Assembly (NCBI GenBank): GCA_029856145.1
Contig: JAHQWK010000025.1
Coordinates: 1-64,000 of the forward strand
Reading direction: 5' to 3'
DNA from: Promethearchaeia archaeon
GTDB taxonomy: Archaea > Asgardarchaeota > Lokiarchaeia > Sigyniarchaeales > SOKP01
DNA: 64,000 nt
The notes under the pieces: model-generated
The model's input: only the letters and a program-made list of their open reading frames with translations
Databases searched by the model: none
What the model was told of the DNA's origin: nothing
Shown: positions 1 through 9,400 of the stretch, one piece after another
Layout of the letters: each line of letters starts with the position of its first letter
Numbering within the stretch: the first letter of the stretch is position 1
Translations under genes and position numbers: made by a program

Positions 1-2
1 CA

Positions 3-686
3 GATCCTTCCCCAATGCATCCTCTTGGGACAACAGAATTAGGAAGAGATGTGTTAGCAAGGTTAATATTTGGAGCATATTCTTCTTTATCAGTTGCATT
101 ACCCGCGATTATGTTGAGTGTTGTCGGAGGGATATTAATTGGTGTTATCGCAGCGTATTATAGAGGATGGATTGATTCAGTTCTGATGAGAATCTGTGAT
201 ATCTTATTAGCCTTTCCAGGCCTGATTCTTGCGTTAGTAGTGATTTCAATTGTTGGGCAACAAATTCACATTATAATGATTGTCTGGGGGGTTTTAGGGA
301 TACCCTTTTATGCACGATTAATCAGAGGAAATGTACTGCAAGCTAGAGAATTACCCTATATTCACGCAGCGAAAGTGTCTGGAGCAGGAAATGGAAGAAT
401 AATGTTTCGACATATATTACCAAATGTTATTCAACCAATCATCATTTCGGTTACCTTTAATGTTGGCGCATGGATTTTAGGGTTAGCGGCTCTTTCATAT
501 TTGGGTTTTAGCGATCCCACCATGATAGAGTGGGGAAACGACATCAATTTTGCGAGAGCAAATCTCTACTCAGCACCATGGGCTTCTCTGTGGCCTGGAT
601 TTATGATATTAATTACGGTTTTGGGTTTCATGCTCCTCGGTGATGGGTTAAGAGATGCGTTAGATCCAAGATTAAAAAACCTATAA
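3..686 (+). CDS. ABC transporter permease, DppC/OppC type (5' end outside window)
   Basis: Inner subunit of a peptide or oligopeptide importer of the binding-protein-dependent permease family. The visible part starts with the family landmark HPLGTTELGRDVLARL, which in DppC/OppC follows the first membrane helix and about 80 residues. The reading frame is open back to the window edge, so the ATG at 15 is internal and the gene is cut off. About five hydrophobic helices follow. The EAA loop, which contacts the ATPase, is seen as the stretch ending HAAKVSGAGNGRIMFRHILPN. The C-terminus GDGLRDALDPRLKNL is typical and complete. The partner permease, ATPases and binding protein should lie upstream. 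Substrate cannot be told from the permease alone. Confidence 0.93.
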   Translation, partial: DPSPMHPLGTTELGRDVLARLIFGAYSSLSVALPAIMLSVVGGILIGVIAAYYRGWIDSVLMRICDILLAFPGLILALVVISIVGQQIHIIMIVWGVLGIPFYARLIRGNVLQARELPYIHAAKVSGAGNGRIMFRHILPNVIQPIIISVTFNVGAWILGLAALSYLGFSDPTMIEWGNDINFARANLYSAPWASLWPGFMILITVLGFMLLGDGLRDALDPRLKNL

Positions 687-701
687 TTTTTTTTTTTTTT
701 T
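687..701 (+). terminator. Oligo-T terminator after the permease gene
   Basis: Fifteen T residues in a row begin directly after the TAA stop of the permease gene. Archaeal RNA polymerase is known to stop at such U-tracts without a hairpin. No stable stem is visible before it, so this is called from the T-run alone. Confidence 0.6.
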
Positions 702-744
702 AATAGAAAGAAGCATTTTTTTCAAGAAGATCTTTAATTACTAA

Positions 745-900
745 GAGTTCATAATATCTTTTGCAATAATCTCTGGTAATTTTGGGACAGCTCAAAGTAA
801 AATTAAAGCTTTAATGGATGTTGGTGTTAATATTGCTGAAACCCCTTGGGATGTTCCTAAGTTAATTAAAGTAATCCAAAAAGCCAATTATATTATTTAA
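745..900 (+). pseudogene. Relic of succinyl-CoA synthetase alpha subunit (C-terminal end)
   Basis: A 51-codon open stretch with no plausible start reads GNFGTAQSKIKALMDVGVNI then AETPWDVPKLIKVIQ, and stops at 898-900. This resembles the C-terminus of SucD-type CoA ligase alpha subunits, with the GTA.SKIKAL..AGV...ETP pattern. A stop codon at 742-744 closes it upstream, and nothing resembling the CoA-binding part or the phosphohistidine is found. A second short open stretch in another frame (906-950, DLEELYNLLNEKQN) may be a shifted continuation. It sits just upstream of ATP-citrate lyase, whose large subunit carries a related CoA-ligase domain, but the relic matches SucD better. Identification is from motif memory only. 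Confidence 0.6.
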
Positions 901-1216
901 AAAAAGATCTAGAAGAATTATATAATCTATTGAATGAAAAACAGAATTAATTAAAAAATTCCAAAATTTGTTCAATCAAATAACAAAGAAATGATCATAA
1001 CTATAATAATTGTCTAGGAGTAAGATTCTTTCTCTTTCTATTGGTGTTTTATTTTCCAAATCATAATTTTGTTCAAATTATTCATTGAAAAGTTTTATAA
1101 CTGGGAAGGTTTTCCCATATTACTAAGGTGCGAAAAATTTATTAGAAAAACGATTCTACCTAAATTATCAGTTTTAATGAAATTTTTGTAAAAAAAAATA
1201 AAAGAGTTAGAAAATT
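901..1216. other. Non-coding AT-rich spacer before aclB
   Basis: About 315 bases between the SucD relic and aclB. Apart from the short open stretch at 906-950 there is no coding pattern on either strand. T-rich and A-rich runs around 1140-1210 are the likely place for the aclBA promoter, but no single TATA box stands out. Confidence 0.4.
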
Positions 1217-2512
1217 TTGGCTCAGAAAAATATTTATGAATATGACGCAAAAAAGCTTCTAGCAAGTGAATTGCCTAAATATTATCCAAATTTTAACTAT
1301 CATGATAAATTAGCCATCGCCGAAAGTGGTACTGATTTAGAGCAATTAATTAAGGAAAATCCCTGGATTGAAACAGAAAGAGTTGTTATCAAGCCCGATC
1401 AACTATTTGGAAAAAGAGGAAAAGCTAATTTACTTTTACTCGATGCTAATCTTGATAAAATGAAACAGTTTTGTATGACTAATTTAGATCGAGTTTTTGA
1501 AATTGGTAATATTAGAGGACAATTAAAACGCCTACTTATTGAACCTTTTATTCCTCATGAGAAAGAATATTATATTTCTATTACTTCTGACAGAGAAAAT
1601 GATATTATCCACTTTAGCTTCGAAGGAGGTATATTTATCGAGGAAAATTGGGACAAAGTACATCATATCCCGGTCCCTCTTGGAACTGATATTAATACGT
1701 TTGATTTAGCAAATAATTTACCGGGTTTAGGTGAACTAAAGGATGTTTTGATACCTTTTATTAAAAGCTTATTTCAAGTTTATGTTGATCAAGATTTTGC
1801 ATTTCTTGAAATCAATCCATTTGCTATCACAGAAGATAAGAAAATTGTTCCTTTAGATGTAAAAGCTCGGTTAGATGACACAGCGGCTTTTCTTCACCAA
1901 GATACGTGGGGAAATCCAGAAAATCCAATCGAATTTCCAGCAGCATTTGGACAAAAAATGTCTAGTGAAGAAGCTTATATAAGAGAATTGGATGAGAAAA
2001 CTGGCGCATCTCTAAAGTTGAAAGTTTTAAATAAAGATGGAAGAGTTTGGACAATGGTTGCTGGAGGAGGTGCATCTGTAATTTATACTGATACTATAGT
2101 AGATTTAGGTTATGGGAGCGAATTAGGGAATTATGGTGAATACTCCGGAAACCCATCAAAAGAACATACTGAAATTTATGCCCAAACTATTATTAATCTC
2201 ATTACTGAAAATCCAGATCCAGAAGGAAAACCAAAATATTTGATAATTGGAGGAGGTATTGCTAATTTTACTGATGTAAAAGCAACATTTACAGGAATTG
2301 TAAGCGCAATTAGAAATTCTGTTGATAAATTGAAGAAAGCAAATGTACAAATATATGTAAGGAGAGGGGGACCTAACGAAAAACAAGGTTTAGAACTTAT
2401 GAAACAAGTTGGAAAAGAGACAGGAGTTCCAATAGAAGTATATGATAGATATACTCATATGACTAGAGTTGTAGAATTAATAAAAAAAGCTGAAATCGTT
2501 GGAGGGAATTAA
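1217..2512 (+). CDS. aclB: ATP-citrate lyase, ATP-grasp (small) subunit
   Basis: With the next gene this forms ATP-citrate lyase, which cleaves citrate with CoA and ATP to acetyl-CoA, oxaloacetate, ADP and phosphate. The 431 residues align along their length with the N-terminal part of animal ACLY. There is an ATP-grasp region (KPDQLFGKRGK at 59-69, EINPFA at 198-203) and a citrate-binding domain with GGGASVIYTD (283-292), GNYGEYSGNPS (304-314) and IGGGIANF (344-351). The start is a TTG at 1217; no strong Shine-Dalgarno is seen, so it may be leaderless. Only two bases separate it from the large-subunit gene, so co-translation is likely. Naming follows Chlorobium, where AclB is the ATP-grasp subunit; plant naming is the reverse. 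Confidence 0.95.
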   Translation: MAQKNIYEYDAKKLLASELPKYYPNFNYHDKLAIAESGTDLEQLIKENPWIETERVVIKPDQLFGKRGKANLLLLDANLDKMKQFCMTNLDRVFEIGNIRGQLKRLLIEPFIPHEKEYYISITSDRENDIIHFSFEGGIFIEENWDKVHHIPVPLGTDINTFDLANNLPGLGELKDVLIPFIKSLFQVYVDQDFAFLEINPFAITEDKKIVPLDVKARLDDTAAFLHQDTWGNPENPIEFPAAFGQKMSSEEAYIRELDEKTGASLKLKVLNKDGRVWTMVAGGGASVIYTDTIVDLGYGSELGNYGEYSGNPSKEHTEIYAQTIINLITENPDPEGKPKYLIIGGGIANFTDVKATFTGIVSAIRNSVDKLKKANVQIYVRRGGPNEKQGLELMKQVGKETGVPIEVYDRYTHMTRVVELIKKAEIVGGN

Positions 2513-2514
2513 AA

Positions 2515-4350
2515 ATGGAAGATTATGAACTATTTAATAGAAATACTCAAGCAATTATTTATGGTTTTCAAAGAAACCCCATTCAGAGGATGCTTGATTT
2601 TGACTTTGTAAGTAGAAGAGAAAAACCCTCTGTTGCTGCAATTATTAGACCTACTCAAACAGCAGCAATTAGTTACCATAAAGTTTTTTGGGGAAATAAA
2701 GAAATTGTCATACCCATCTATAAAACACTTAGCTTGGCAATGAAAAATCATATTAATGCTGAAGTTATGATTAACTTTGCTTCTTTTAGATCGTCTTATG
2801 AAACTAGTAAAGAAGCTCTTGAATCTGATACAATACGTACAGTAGTTATTATTGCAGAAGGGATTCCTGAAAGACAAAGTCGTGAACTAATTAAAATTGC
2901 AGATGAGAGTAATAAAAACATAATTGGTCCGGCAACAGTCGGGGGAATTAGAGCCGGTGCCTTTAAGATTGGAAATACGGCAGGAACCTTAGAGAATATC
3001 AAATTATCTAAACTATACCGTCCTGGGTCAGTTGGATTTGTATCGAAATCAGGTGGTTTAAGTAATGAAATGAATTTCATGATTTCACAAACAACAGACG
3101 GAATTTTTGAAGGGATTGCGATAGGTGGAGATCGATATCCTGGATCTCGGTTAATCGATCATCTTTTACGATATGAAGCGAACCCCAAAATCAAAATGTT
3201 AGTAGTTCTAGGAGAAATTGGTGGTGTTGATGAATATGCTATTGTGGATGCTTTAAAAAGTGGGAAAATAAAGAAACCAATTGTTATTTGGGTTACAGGA
3301 ACAGCCGCAAAGATATTACCTCAAGGCCTGCAATTCGGTCACGCCGGTGCTATGGCAGATAGTGCAAAAGAAACTGCAGATGCTAAAAATCGTGCCTTAC
3401 GAGAAGCTGGTGCTATTGTCCCAGATTCATATGAAGATTTAGATAAAGAAATTAGAAAAACATTTGAAAATTTAAAAAAGGAAGGTAAAATAGATCCAAT
3501 CGAAGAATTTGAACCACCAGAGGTTCCATTAGATTATAATACTGCTATTCGTTTAGGGAAAGTACGAAGACCTACTGATGTAGTTGTCACAATATCAGAT
3601 GATAGGGGTGATGTTCCCACATTTGCGGGTATTGGATTAGATACAATAATCAGAGATAAAAAATCTATAGGGTATGTTATTGGTCTTTTATGGTTTAAAA
3701 AAGAATTACCAGAGTTTGCCCAACAATTTATTGAAATGGTAATTAAACTAACGGCAGATCATGGACCTGCTGTAAGTGGAGCTCATAATGCGATTATTAC
3801 AGCACGAGCAGGCAAAGATTTAATGTCATCGGTTGCTTCAGGTATTCTCACAATTGGTCCACGATTCGGTGGAGCAATCTCGGATGCAGCTAAATATTTT
3901 AGAGAAGCTTTGCAAAAAGGAATGAAACCTGTTGAATTTATGAATTATATGAAAACTGTCATGAAAATTAACATCCCAGGAATTGGCCATAGAATTAAAT
4001 CAGTTCAAAATCCTGACGTACGAGTCCAATTATTAAAAGAATTTGTATTTAAAAATTTTAAGAAACATCCACATCTAGATTATGCGCTCGAAGTTGAGAA
4101 ACTTACAACGTCTAAAAGAAATAATCTGATTTTGAACGTTGACGGATGTATTGGCATAACCTTCTTGGATCTCTTGGAAAATTTAGATTTCACGAAAGAA
4201 GAAATAGAAGATGTCATTTATAGTGAAGCTTTAAATGGTATATTTGTGCTTGGTCGTTCAATAGGAATGATGGGACACGTTTTTGATCAAAAACGTCAAC
4301 GAGCTGGTCTCTTTAGGCAACCTTGGGATGAAATATTATTTACAGAATAA
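2515..4350 (+). CDS. aclA: ATP-citrate lyase, large subunit (CoA-ligase plus citrate-synthase-like domains)
   Basis: The catalytic large subunit, matching the C-terminal half of animal ACLY. At 611 residues it has the length known for Chlorobium AclA and plant ACLB. Residues about 1-330 are the CoA-ligase part, with IGPATVGGIRAGAFKIG (137-153) and the phosphohistidine loop FGHAGA (His276). Residues about 350-611 are the citrate-synthase-like domain, with ADHGPAVSGAHN and GIGHRIKS. All these landmarks are intact, so the enzyme should be active. It follows aclB by two bases and precedes icd by 81 bases. Grouping with icd suggests a citrate/isocitrate/2-oxoglutarate module; whether it runs in the reductive or the citrate-splitting direction cannot be told from sequence. 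Confidence 0.96.
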   Translation: MEDYELFNRNTQAIIYGFQRNPIQRMLDFDFVSRREKPSVAAIIRPTQTAAISYHKVFWGNKEIVIPIYKTLSLAMKNHINAEVMINFASFRSSYETSKEALESDTIRTVVIIAEGIPERQSRELIKIADESNKNIIGPATVGGIRAGAFKIGNTAGTLENIKLSKLYRPGSVGFVSKSGGLSNEMNFMISQTTDGIFEGIAIGGDRYPGSRLIDHLLRYEANPKIKMLVVLGEIGGVDEYAIVDALKSGKIKKPIVIWVTGTAAKILPQGLQFGHAGAMADSAKETADAKNRALREAGAIVPDSYEDLDKEIRKTFENLKKEGKIDPIEEFEPPEVPLDYNTAIRLGKVRRPTDVVVTISDDRGDVPTFAGIGLDTIIRDKKSIGYVIGLLWFKKELPEFAQQFIEMVIKLTADHGPAVSGAHNAIITARAGKDLMSSVASGILTIGPRFGGAISDAAKYFREALQKGMKPVEFMNYMKTVMKINIPGIGHRIKSVQNPDVRVQLLKEFVFKNFKKHPHLDYALEVEKLTTSKRNNLILNVDGCIGITFLDLLENLDFTKEEIEDVIYSEALNGIFVLGRSIGMMGHVFDQKRQRAGLFRQPWDEILFTE

Positions 4351-4431
4351 AAAATTCAAAATTAAATAAAAAGTAATTAAAAATAAATAAAAAATCAATT
4401 AGAAATAATAACAAATTGGAGGCATATAAAA

Positions 4432-5622
4432 TTGAATGAAATGATTGATAAAGCAAAGGATCATTTTGCTAAACTCGTAGAAGAACAATTGGAAAGAGTA
4501 GAACGCATGAAAAAAGCGGGTGATTGGACCGATTACTCTGCACTAAAACCTATTATCATTGGATTTGTAGGTGGTGACGGTATTGGTCCTTATATTGCTA
4601 AACATGCCCAAGCAATTACGGAATTCTTATTAAAAGATGAACTTGAAAGTGGTAAAGTAGAATTTCGTGTAATTGAGGGATTAACAATAGAAAATAGAGC
4701 AAAAGTAATGAAAGCAATCCCCGATGACGTGTTAGAAGAGATTAAAAAGTGCCATGTATTATTAAAAGGTCCAACAACAACACCAAGAAAGGGAGATAAA
4801 TGGCCTAATATCGAAAGTGCAAACGTAACAATGCGTCGTGAATTGGATTTATTCGCAAATGTTCGACCTGTGAAAGTTCCCGAGAAAAATATTGATTGGA
4901 TGTTTTTCAGAGAGAACACAGAAGGGGCATATGTTTTAGGTTCGAGGGGAATAAATGTTTCAGATGATCTTGCCATTGATTTTAAAGTTATAACTACACA
5001 AGGAGCGGAGAGGATAATTAGATTAGCATTTGATTACGCAAAAAAGAACAATATTAATAGAGTCACTGTGGTCACTAAAGCTAATGTAGTAAAAGCTTCG
5101 GATGGTAAATTTTTAGCTATGGCAGAAGAAGTTGCAAAAGAATACCCTCAAGTTGAATGGGATGATTGGTATATTGATATAATGACAGCAAAATTAGTTG
5201 ATCCCGCTCGTCAAAGCCAGTTTAGAGTGTTTGTTGCTCCTAACTTATATGGAGATATTATTACAGATGAAGCTGCTCAAATCCAAGGGGGTGTTGGAAC
5301 TGCTGGAAGTGCAAATATTGGAAAACAATACTCTATGTTTGAAGCTATTCATGGATCAGCTCCGCGAATGGTTGAGGAAGGTCGTGCACAATATGCTGAT
5401 CCTTCAAGCATAATTAAAGCAGCAGCACTACTCATGAACCATATAGGTTTCACAGAAAAGGCTAATAAACTTGAAATGGCTCTTGATATTTGTGCTACTT
5501 ATGAAAAGAAGGTGGTTTTAACTGGTCGAGATACTGGGGCAACTGGAGAAGAATATGCAAAATATATAATGGAGACACTCCAAGATCCTAATCTTGAGCA
5601 AAAATGGAAAGGGTATCAATAA
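4432..5622 (+). CDS. icd: Isocitrate dehydrogenase (IDH/IPMDH family)
   Basis: Oxidative decarboxylation of isocitrate to 2-oxoglutarate, or the reverse carboxylation. The family order is clear: GGDGIGPYI, LKGPTTTP, substrate loop SANVTMRRELDLFANVRPV, FFRENTEGAYV, NLYGDIITDEAA and EAIHGSAPRM. After HGSAP the residues RMVEEGRAQYADP differ from the common NAD-type and NADP-type signatures, so the cofactor is left open. The start is the TTG at 4432, nine bases after a perfect GGAGG; the ATG at 4441 would be too far away. An isopropylmalate or homoisocitrate dehydrogenase is possible by family, but proximity to ATP-citrate lyase favours isocitrate. Its 3' end and trailing DNA are partly duplicated near 14.7-15.0 kb. 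Confidence 0.88.
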   Translation: MNEMIDKAKDHFAKLVEEQLERVERMKKAGDWTDYSALKPIIIGFVGGDGIGPYIAKHAQAITEFLLKDELESGKVEFRVIEGLTIENRAKVMKAIPDDVLEEIKKCHVLLKGPTTTPRKGDKWPNIESANVTMRRELDLFANVRPVKVPEKNIDWMFFRENTEGAYVLGSRGINVSDDLAIDFKVITTQGAERIIRLAFDYAKKNNINRVTVVTKANVVKASDGKFLAMAEEVAKEYPQVEWDDWYIDIMTAKLVDPARQSQFRVFVAPNLYGDIITDEAAQIQGGVGTAGSANIGKQYSMFEAIHGSAPRMVEEGRAQYADPSSIIKAAALLMNHIGFTEKANKLEMALDICATYEKKVVLTGRDTGATGEEYAKYIMETLQDPNLEQKWKGYQ

Positions 5623-5752
5623 ATACCTCAGAAATTTTAAAGAATTTTTTTAATTATAATTTTTTTCATTTATTTCAATATATATTCAAGATTTGATTTC
5701 TTCATATTAAAAAAACAAATTTAAATAATAAAAAAGTATTTCATATCTAGAC

Positions 5753-5769
5753 ATGTAAATATTCGACAT
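5753..5769 (+). promoter_or_regulatory. Candidate PadR operator upstream of the padR-like gene
   Basis: ATGT and ACAT arms are separated by nine bases, 31-47 bases before the start of the PadR-family gene. PadR regulators are known to bind ATGT/ACAT half-sites about eight bases apart. A TATA-like TTTAAATAAT lies just upstream at about 5721-5730. Autoregulation is inference. Confidence 0.4.
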
Positions 5770-5799
5770 ATATTGAAAAATCCTCAAACCTAGTGTATA

Positions 5800-6345
5800 A
5801 TGAGTACAGAAAAATTAGTTGAACTTATTGAACATTCAATGAAGAGTGGTTATATTAGTATGCTTATTTTATTAGCTCTTGAAAAAGAACCAGCTAATGG
5901 TTATAAACTAATGAAAAAGATTTCTGAGGAAACATTTGGAGAATGGCGACCAACTAATTCAACAATGTATCCCTATCTTTCCAATCTTACAAATAGGGGA
6001 TTAATTCAATATGAAAAGAGGAAAACAGGGCAAAGAGAAAGCAAAGAATATTACCTCACGATGAAAGGTAAAAAAGTTTTAAAGATGTTGGTAGAAAAAC
6101 AGCAAGAAATGAACTTATCTTTATTAAGTATGATTTCAACCGTCTTGGATGTCAACAGCCTCCCGAGTAATCTTCTGGATTTTTTTAGCCAATCTTATCA
6201 TGAACGTATTCTAATTGGTAAGACAAGCGAAGAAAAAATTAGCATTCTCAGCAGACGAATTGAAATTATAAATTTAATCTTAGAAATCATTGGAAAGAAT
6301 AAAATTGAAATGGAAAAAGAATTAGAAAAACTTAAAGGTAATTAA
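5800..6345 (+). CDS. PadR-family transcriptional regulator
   Basis: Winged helix-turn-helix repressor of 181 residues. Residues about 15-95 carry the PadR domain: GYISMLILLALEKEPANGYKL, then STMYPYLSNLTNRGLI for the recognition helix, and a wing ending ESKEYYLTMKGKKVL. The C-terminal 80 residues are mainly helical and charged, as expected for the dimerisation part. It stands just before a large ABC exporter operon, the arrangement in which PadR proteins usually control export of toxic or envelope-active compounds. Target and inducer are not visible. The ATG at 5800 has no clear Shine-Dalgarno, consistent with a short or leaderless transcript. Confidence 0.9.
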   Translation: MSTEKLVELIEHSMKSGYISMLILLALEKEPANGYKLMKKISEETFGEWRPTNSTMYPYLSNLTNRGLIQYEKRKTGQRESKEYYLTMKGKKVLKMLVEKQQEMNLSLLSMISTVLDVNSLPSNLLDFFSQSYHERILIGKTSEEKISILSRRIEIINLILEIIGKNKIEMEKELEKLKGN

Positions 6346-6452
6346 AATAAAGTTTCTCCAAATTGCAATTAAGATTATTATAGAAATAAATTAGAGAGGT
6401 ACAACCTCGTTTATATTAATAAAATAAAACAAAAAAATGAGTAAATAAGAAT

Positions 6453-9400
6453 ATGGGTGTAATACTAAAACTTGCTTTTCGTAATATGAAAAGACGTAAA
6501 GTTCGCTATATTTTAACAATAATAACACTTGTCATTAGTGTCGCTTTGTTTGGCGGAGTTTTAATCGTATCTGATTCATTCAATGTAATGATGTTAAAAA
6601 CTATAGATGAGCAGTTAGGTACTGCAGATATTTTAATTAGATCTGCTAATAGTACTGACGGTTGGTTTGAACCTGATGAAATTAATAGTGAATTAGAAGA
6701 TGTAAGACACGTTGAATCAATAGCTTACCGGATTTCAGGTTTCAATGTTTATATTAGTGCAACTAATAGTGGAAACCAAGTAGAAAATAGCACAAGAACA
6801 GGGATATACGGTATTGATCATCAAGATGTGGATGAACGAGAATTAGGTGGGAAACCCTTTATATTAGATTCAGTGAGTAATGAGGATACAATCGAAAAAC
6901 TTCTTGAGTATACCCACGAGGATACTGGAGATAAAGTAATAGTTATTTCAGAATCACTAAAAATTCAATTAGGAAAAAATCTTAAAGCAAATGATAGTGT
7001 TTGGGTTCTTCCAAATGACGGAGAGTTTCTGGGTTATGACCCTCTAAATACAGGAACATGGCTTGAATATTCTGTTGTTGCTATAATACGGGATATCGGT
7101 GAAGGGAAAGATTTCGATCCAGAAAACCCTTCAGAGTCTGCAATGACTATGATTGGAGTTGGTGGAGGAGGACCAGGTATTTTTGTAAATATCAATAATG
7201 CTCATGAACTAGTGGATGGTACAGAAAATCATACTGGTGAATATAATCTAGGTGTTGTAGGAGTTGATAATATATACAGTGTATCTTCCGTAGTCGAGAA
7301 TATTGAAAATAATTTAGAAGATCTTAATGATGGAAGAGATTGGAAAGTTAATGACTTAAAATCAAGTAATTTAGAAATGATAAATACTACAATGAGTATA
7401 TTAGAGACTGTCTTTCTAATTTTTGGTTTAGTCGCATTAATCCTCTCAATTATCCTAATGATGAATATTTTTAATATTATTAAAAAAGAACAAGAATATG
7501 AGACAGGTATGTTCCAAGCAATAGGAGCATCTAAATCTGAAACTTTTAAACTGTTTTTAACCCAAGGTACAGTAATGGGAATAATTGGAACAACATTAGG
7601 AACAATATCTTCCTATTTCATATCGTATGTAATTTTTTCAGTTACATTACAAACAATCCAAAGTATTACAGCACAATTTGGAGGGCTTTCAATTTCAAAT
7701 TTTGAAATTGTTTTATATCCTGCAACTCTAATTACAACATTTATAGTTGGGTTAGTTTCTAGTATTTTTGCTTCACTTTACCCTAGTTGGAAAGCAAGTC
7801 GTAAACCTATCATTGAATGCTTAAATCCAATCGAAGAAAAGTCTAAAAGGGAGAAAAAACATTATTGGAAAAGAATAATACTCTTCATTTCAGGGAGTTT
7901 ACTTATCTCTTCTGGGGTATTGCTTATGATTTTTACACCTGAAGCTACAACTGCATTTATGCCATCCGCACAATCAATGCCAGGGATGGATCAAGGAATG
8001 GTGGTTACGATGTTTGCTCCTATTTTAGTCTTATTTGGGATTATTTGGTTAATTGTACTTAGCATAAAACCGCTTAATAAAGTTTTCGTGGCTTTGTTTT
8101 CTCCATATCTACGGAAAACAAGATTATTAACTGAAAAGAATATATTAAGACATCGAAAAAGAACAAGTCTTACATTCACTATGATTGCTTTAACAACAAG
8201 TTTTCTTATAGGGATGAGTGTAATGATGGATTCAATAAGAGCAGGTATAGGTACTACCATTGATGACTTTATGGGTGCTGATATACGACTATACACTTTC
8301 AATACTCCCAGATCTTTCGAAGAAGGCCTCCTTAATCAATCAGGAGTAGATGATGTAATGGGAGTAAGTCATCAAAATGCACAAATTCAAATAAATAATG
8401 ATTGGATTGGACATAGCTTACTTGATCGAGAATATAATACTACTATTATGGTAAATGTTTTGGACACAGAAAAAGCTAAAGAACATCTGACTAAAACTAC
8501 CATAATTTCCCCTACAACAATGACTCTTATTGAAATGATGGAAGAAATTAAAATGGGTAATAATATCATAATTGATGAAAATTTTGCTGATGATTATAAT
8601 TTGAATGTTGGTAGAAATTTATCTGTAAGATTTTCACTAGGAACAACTTATGCAAATCTAACTGCAATACTTGATACAGATGATTATAATGCACATGAAG
8701 ATACTTTTATAGTAAATATGACAATTACAGCAATTATTCGAAGCATTCAGGGGTTTTCATCACTAGATCTCTTGGGAGTTCAAGGTGAAGGAAAATCTTA
8801 TAATACGTTTATCTCTTGGGAAATCTACGAAGAAATTGCTAATAAAAATCTACCTGGTGGAGGTACTGATCTGGTTTTCAGACAATTAACTCAAACTGGA
8901 AACCCTATGTTTGATCTAGTTCAACCTAATTGGTTCGCCTTTTCTACTGTGGAATCAATTCTAAATGGTATTAGTGGAATCGAATATTATACCACAAGAA
9001 TGGACTATTATACGCCAGTATCTTATAACGGTTCAGTAATAGATTATGCAAGTTCGGTTGCGGGTATTCATACAAATTCTTCTGGAAACCTTAGATCTGA
9101 TTTATACTTTGGAAATAATAATCTTGTAAGCCAAAAGCTTGGATATGTTGGATCTACAATGGAAGAACTACTCAATACGACAGAAAATATATGTGTAGTG
9201 GATGAAATTTTCATAAAAAACAATCCTACTATAGGAATTGGTGATAATATAACTATTTTTCCACATCAATTCAATTTAGAAACTATTTCTGCAGGAGGTT
9301 TTCCATATATCACTACAGCTATCCCTTATATAAATAATTATACATCAGTATCAGGAACTACTACAGATTTAATTTTTTCTGATGACGTATACTTATCATA

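Noticed and set aside
2156-2386. Minus-strand open frame inside aclB, and similar antisense frames inside other genes
   Set aside because: The plus-strand frame has strong family matches; the antisense frames show no domain, start signal or spacing logic.
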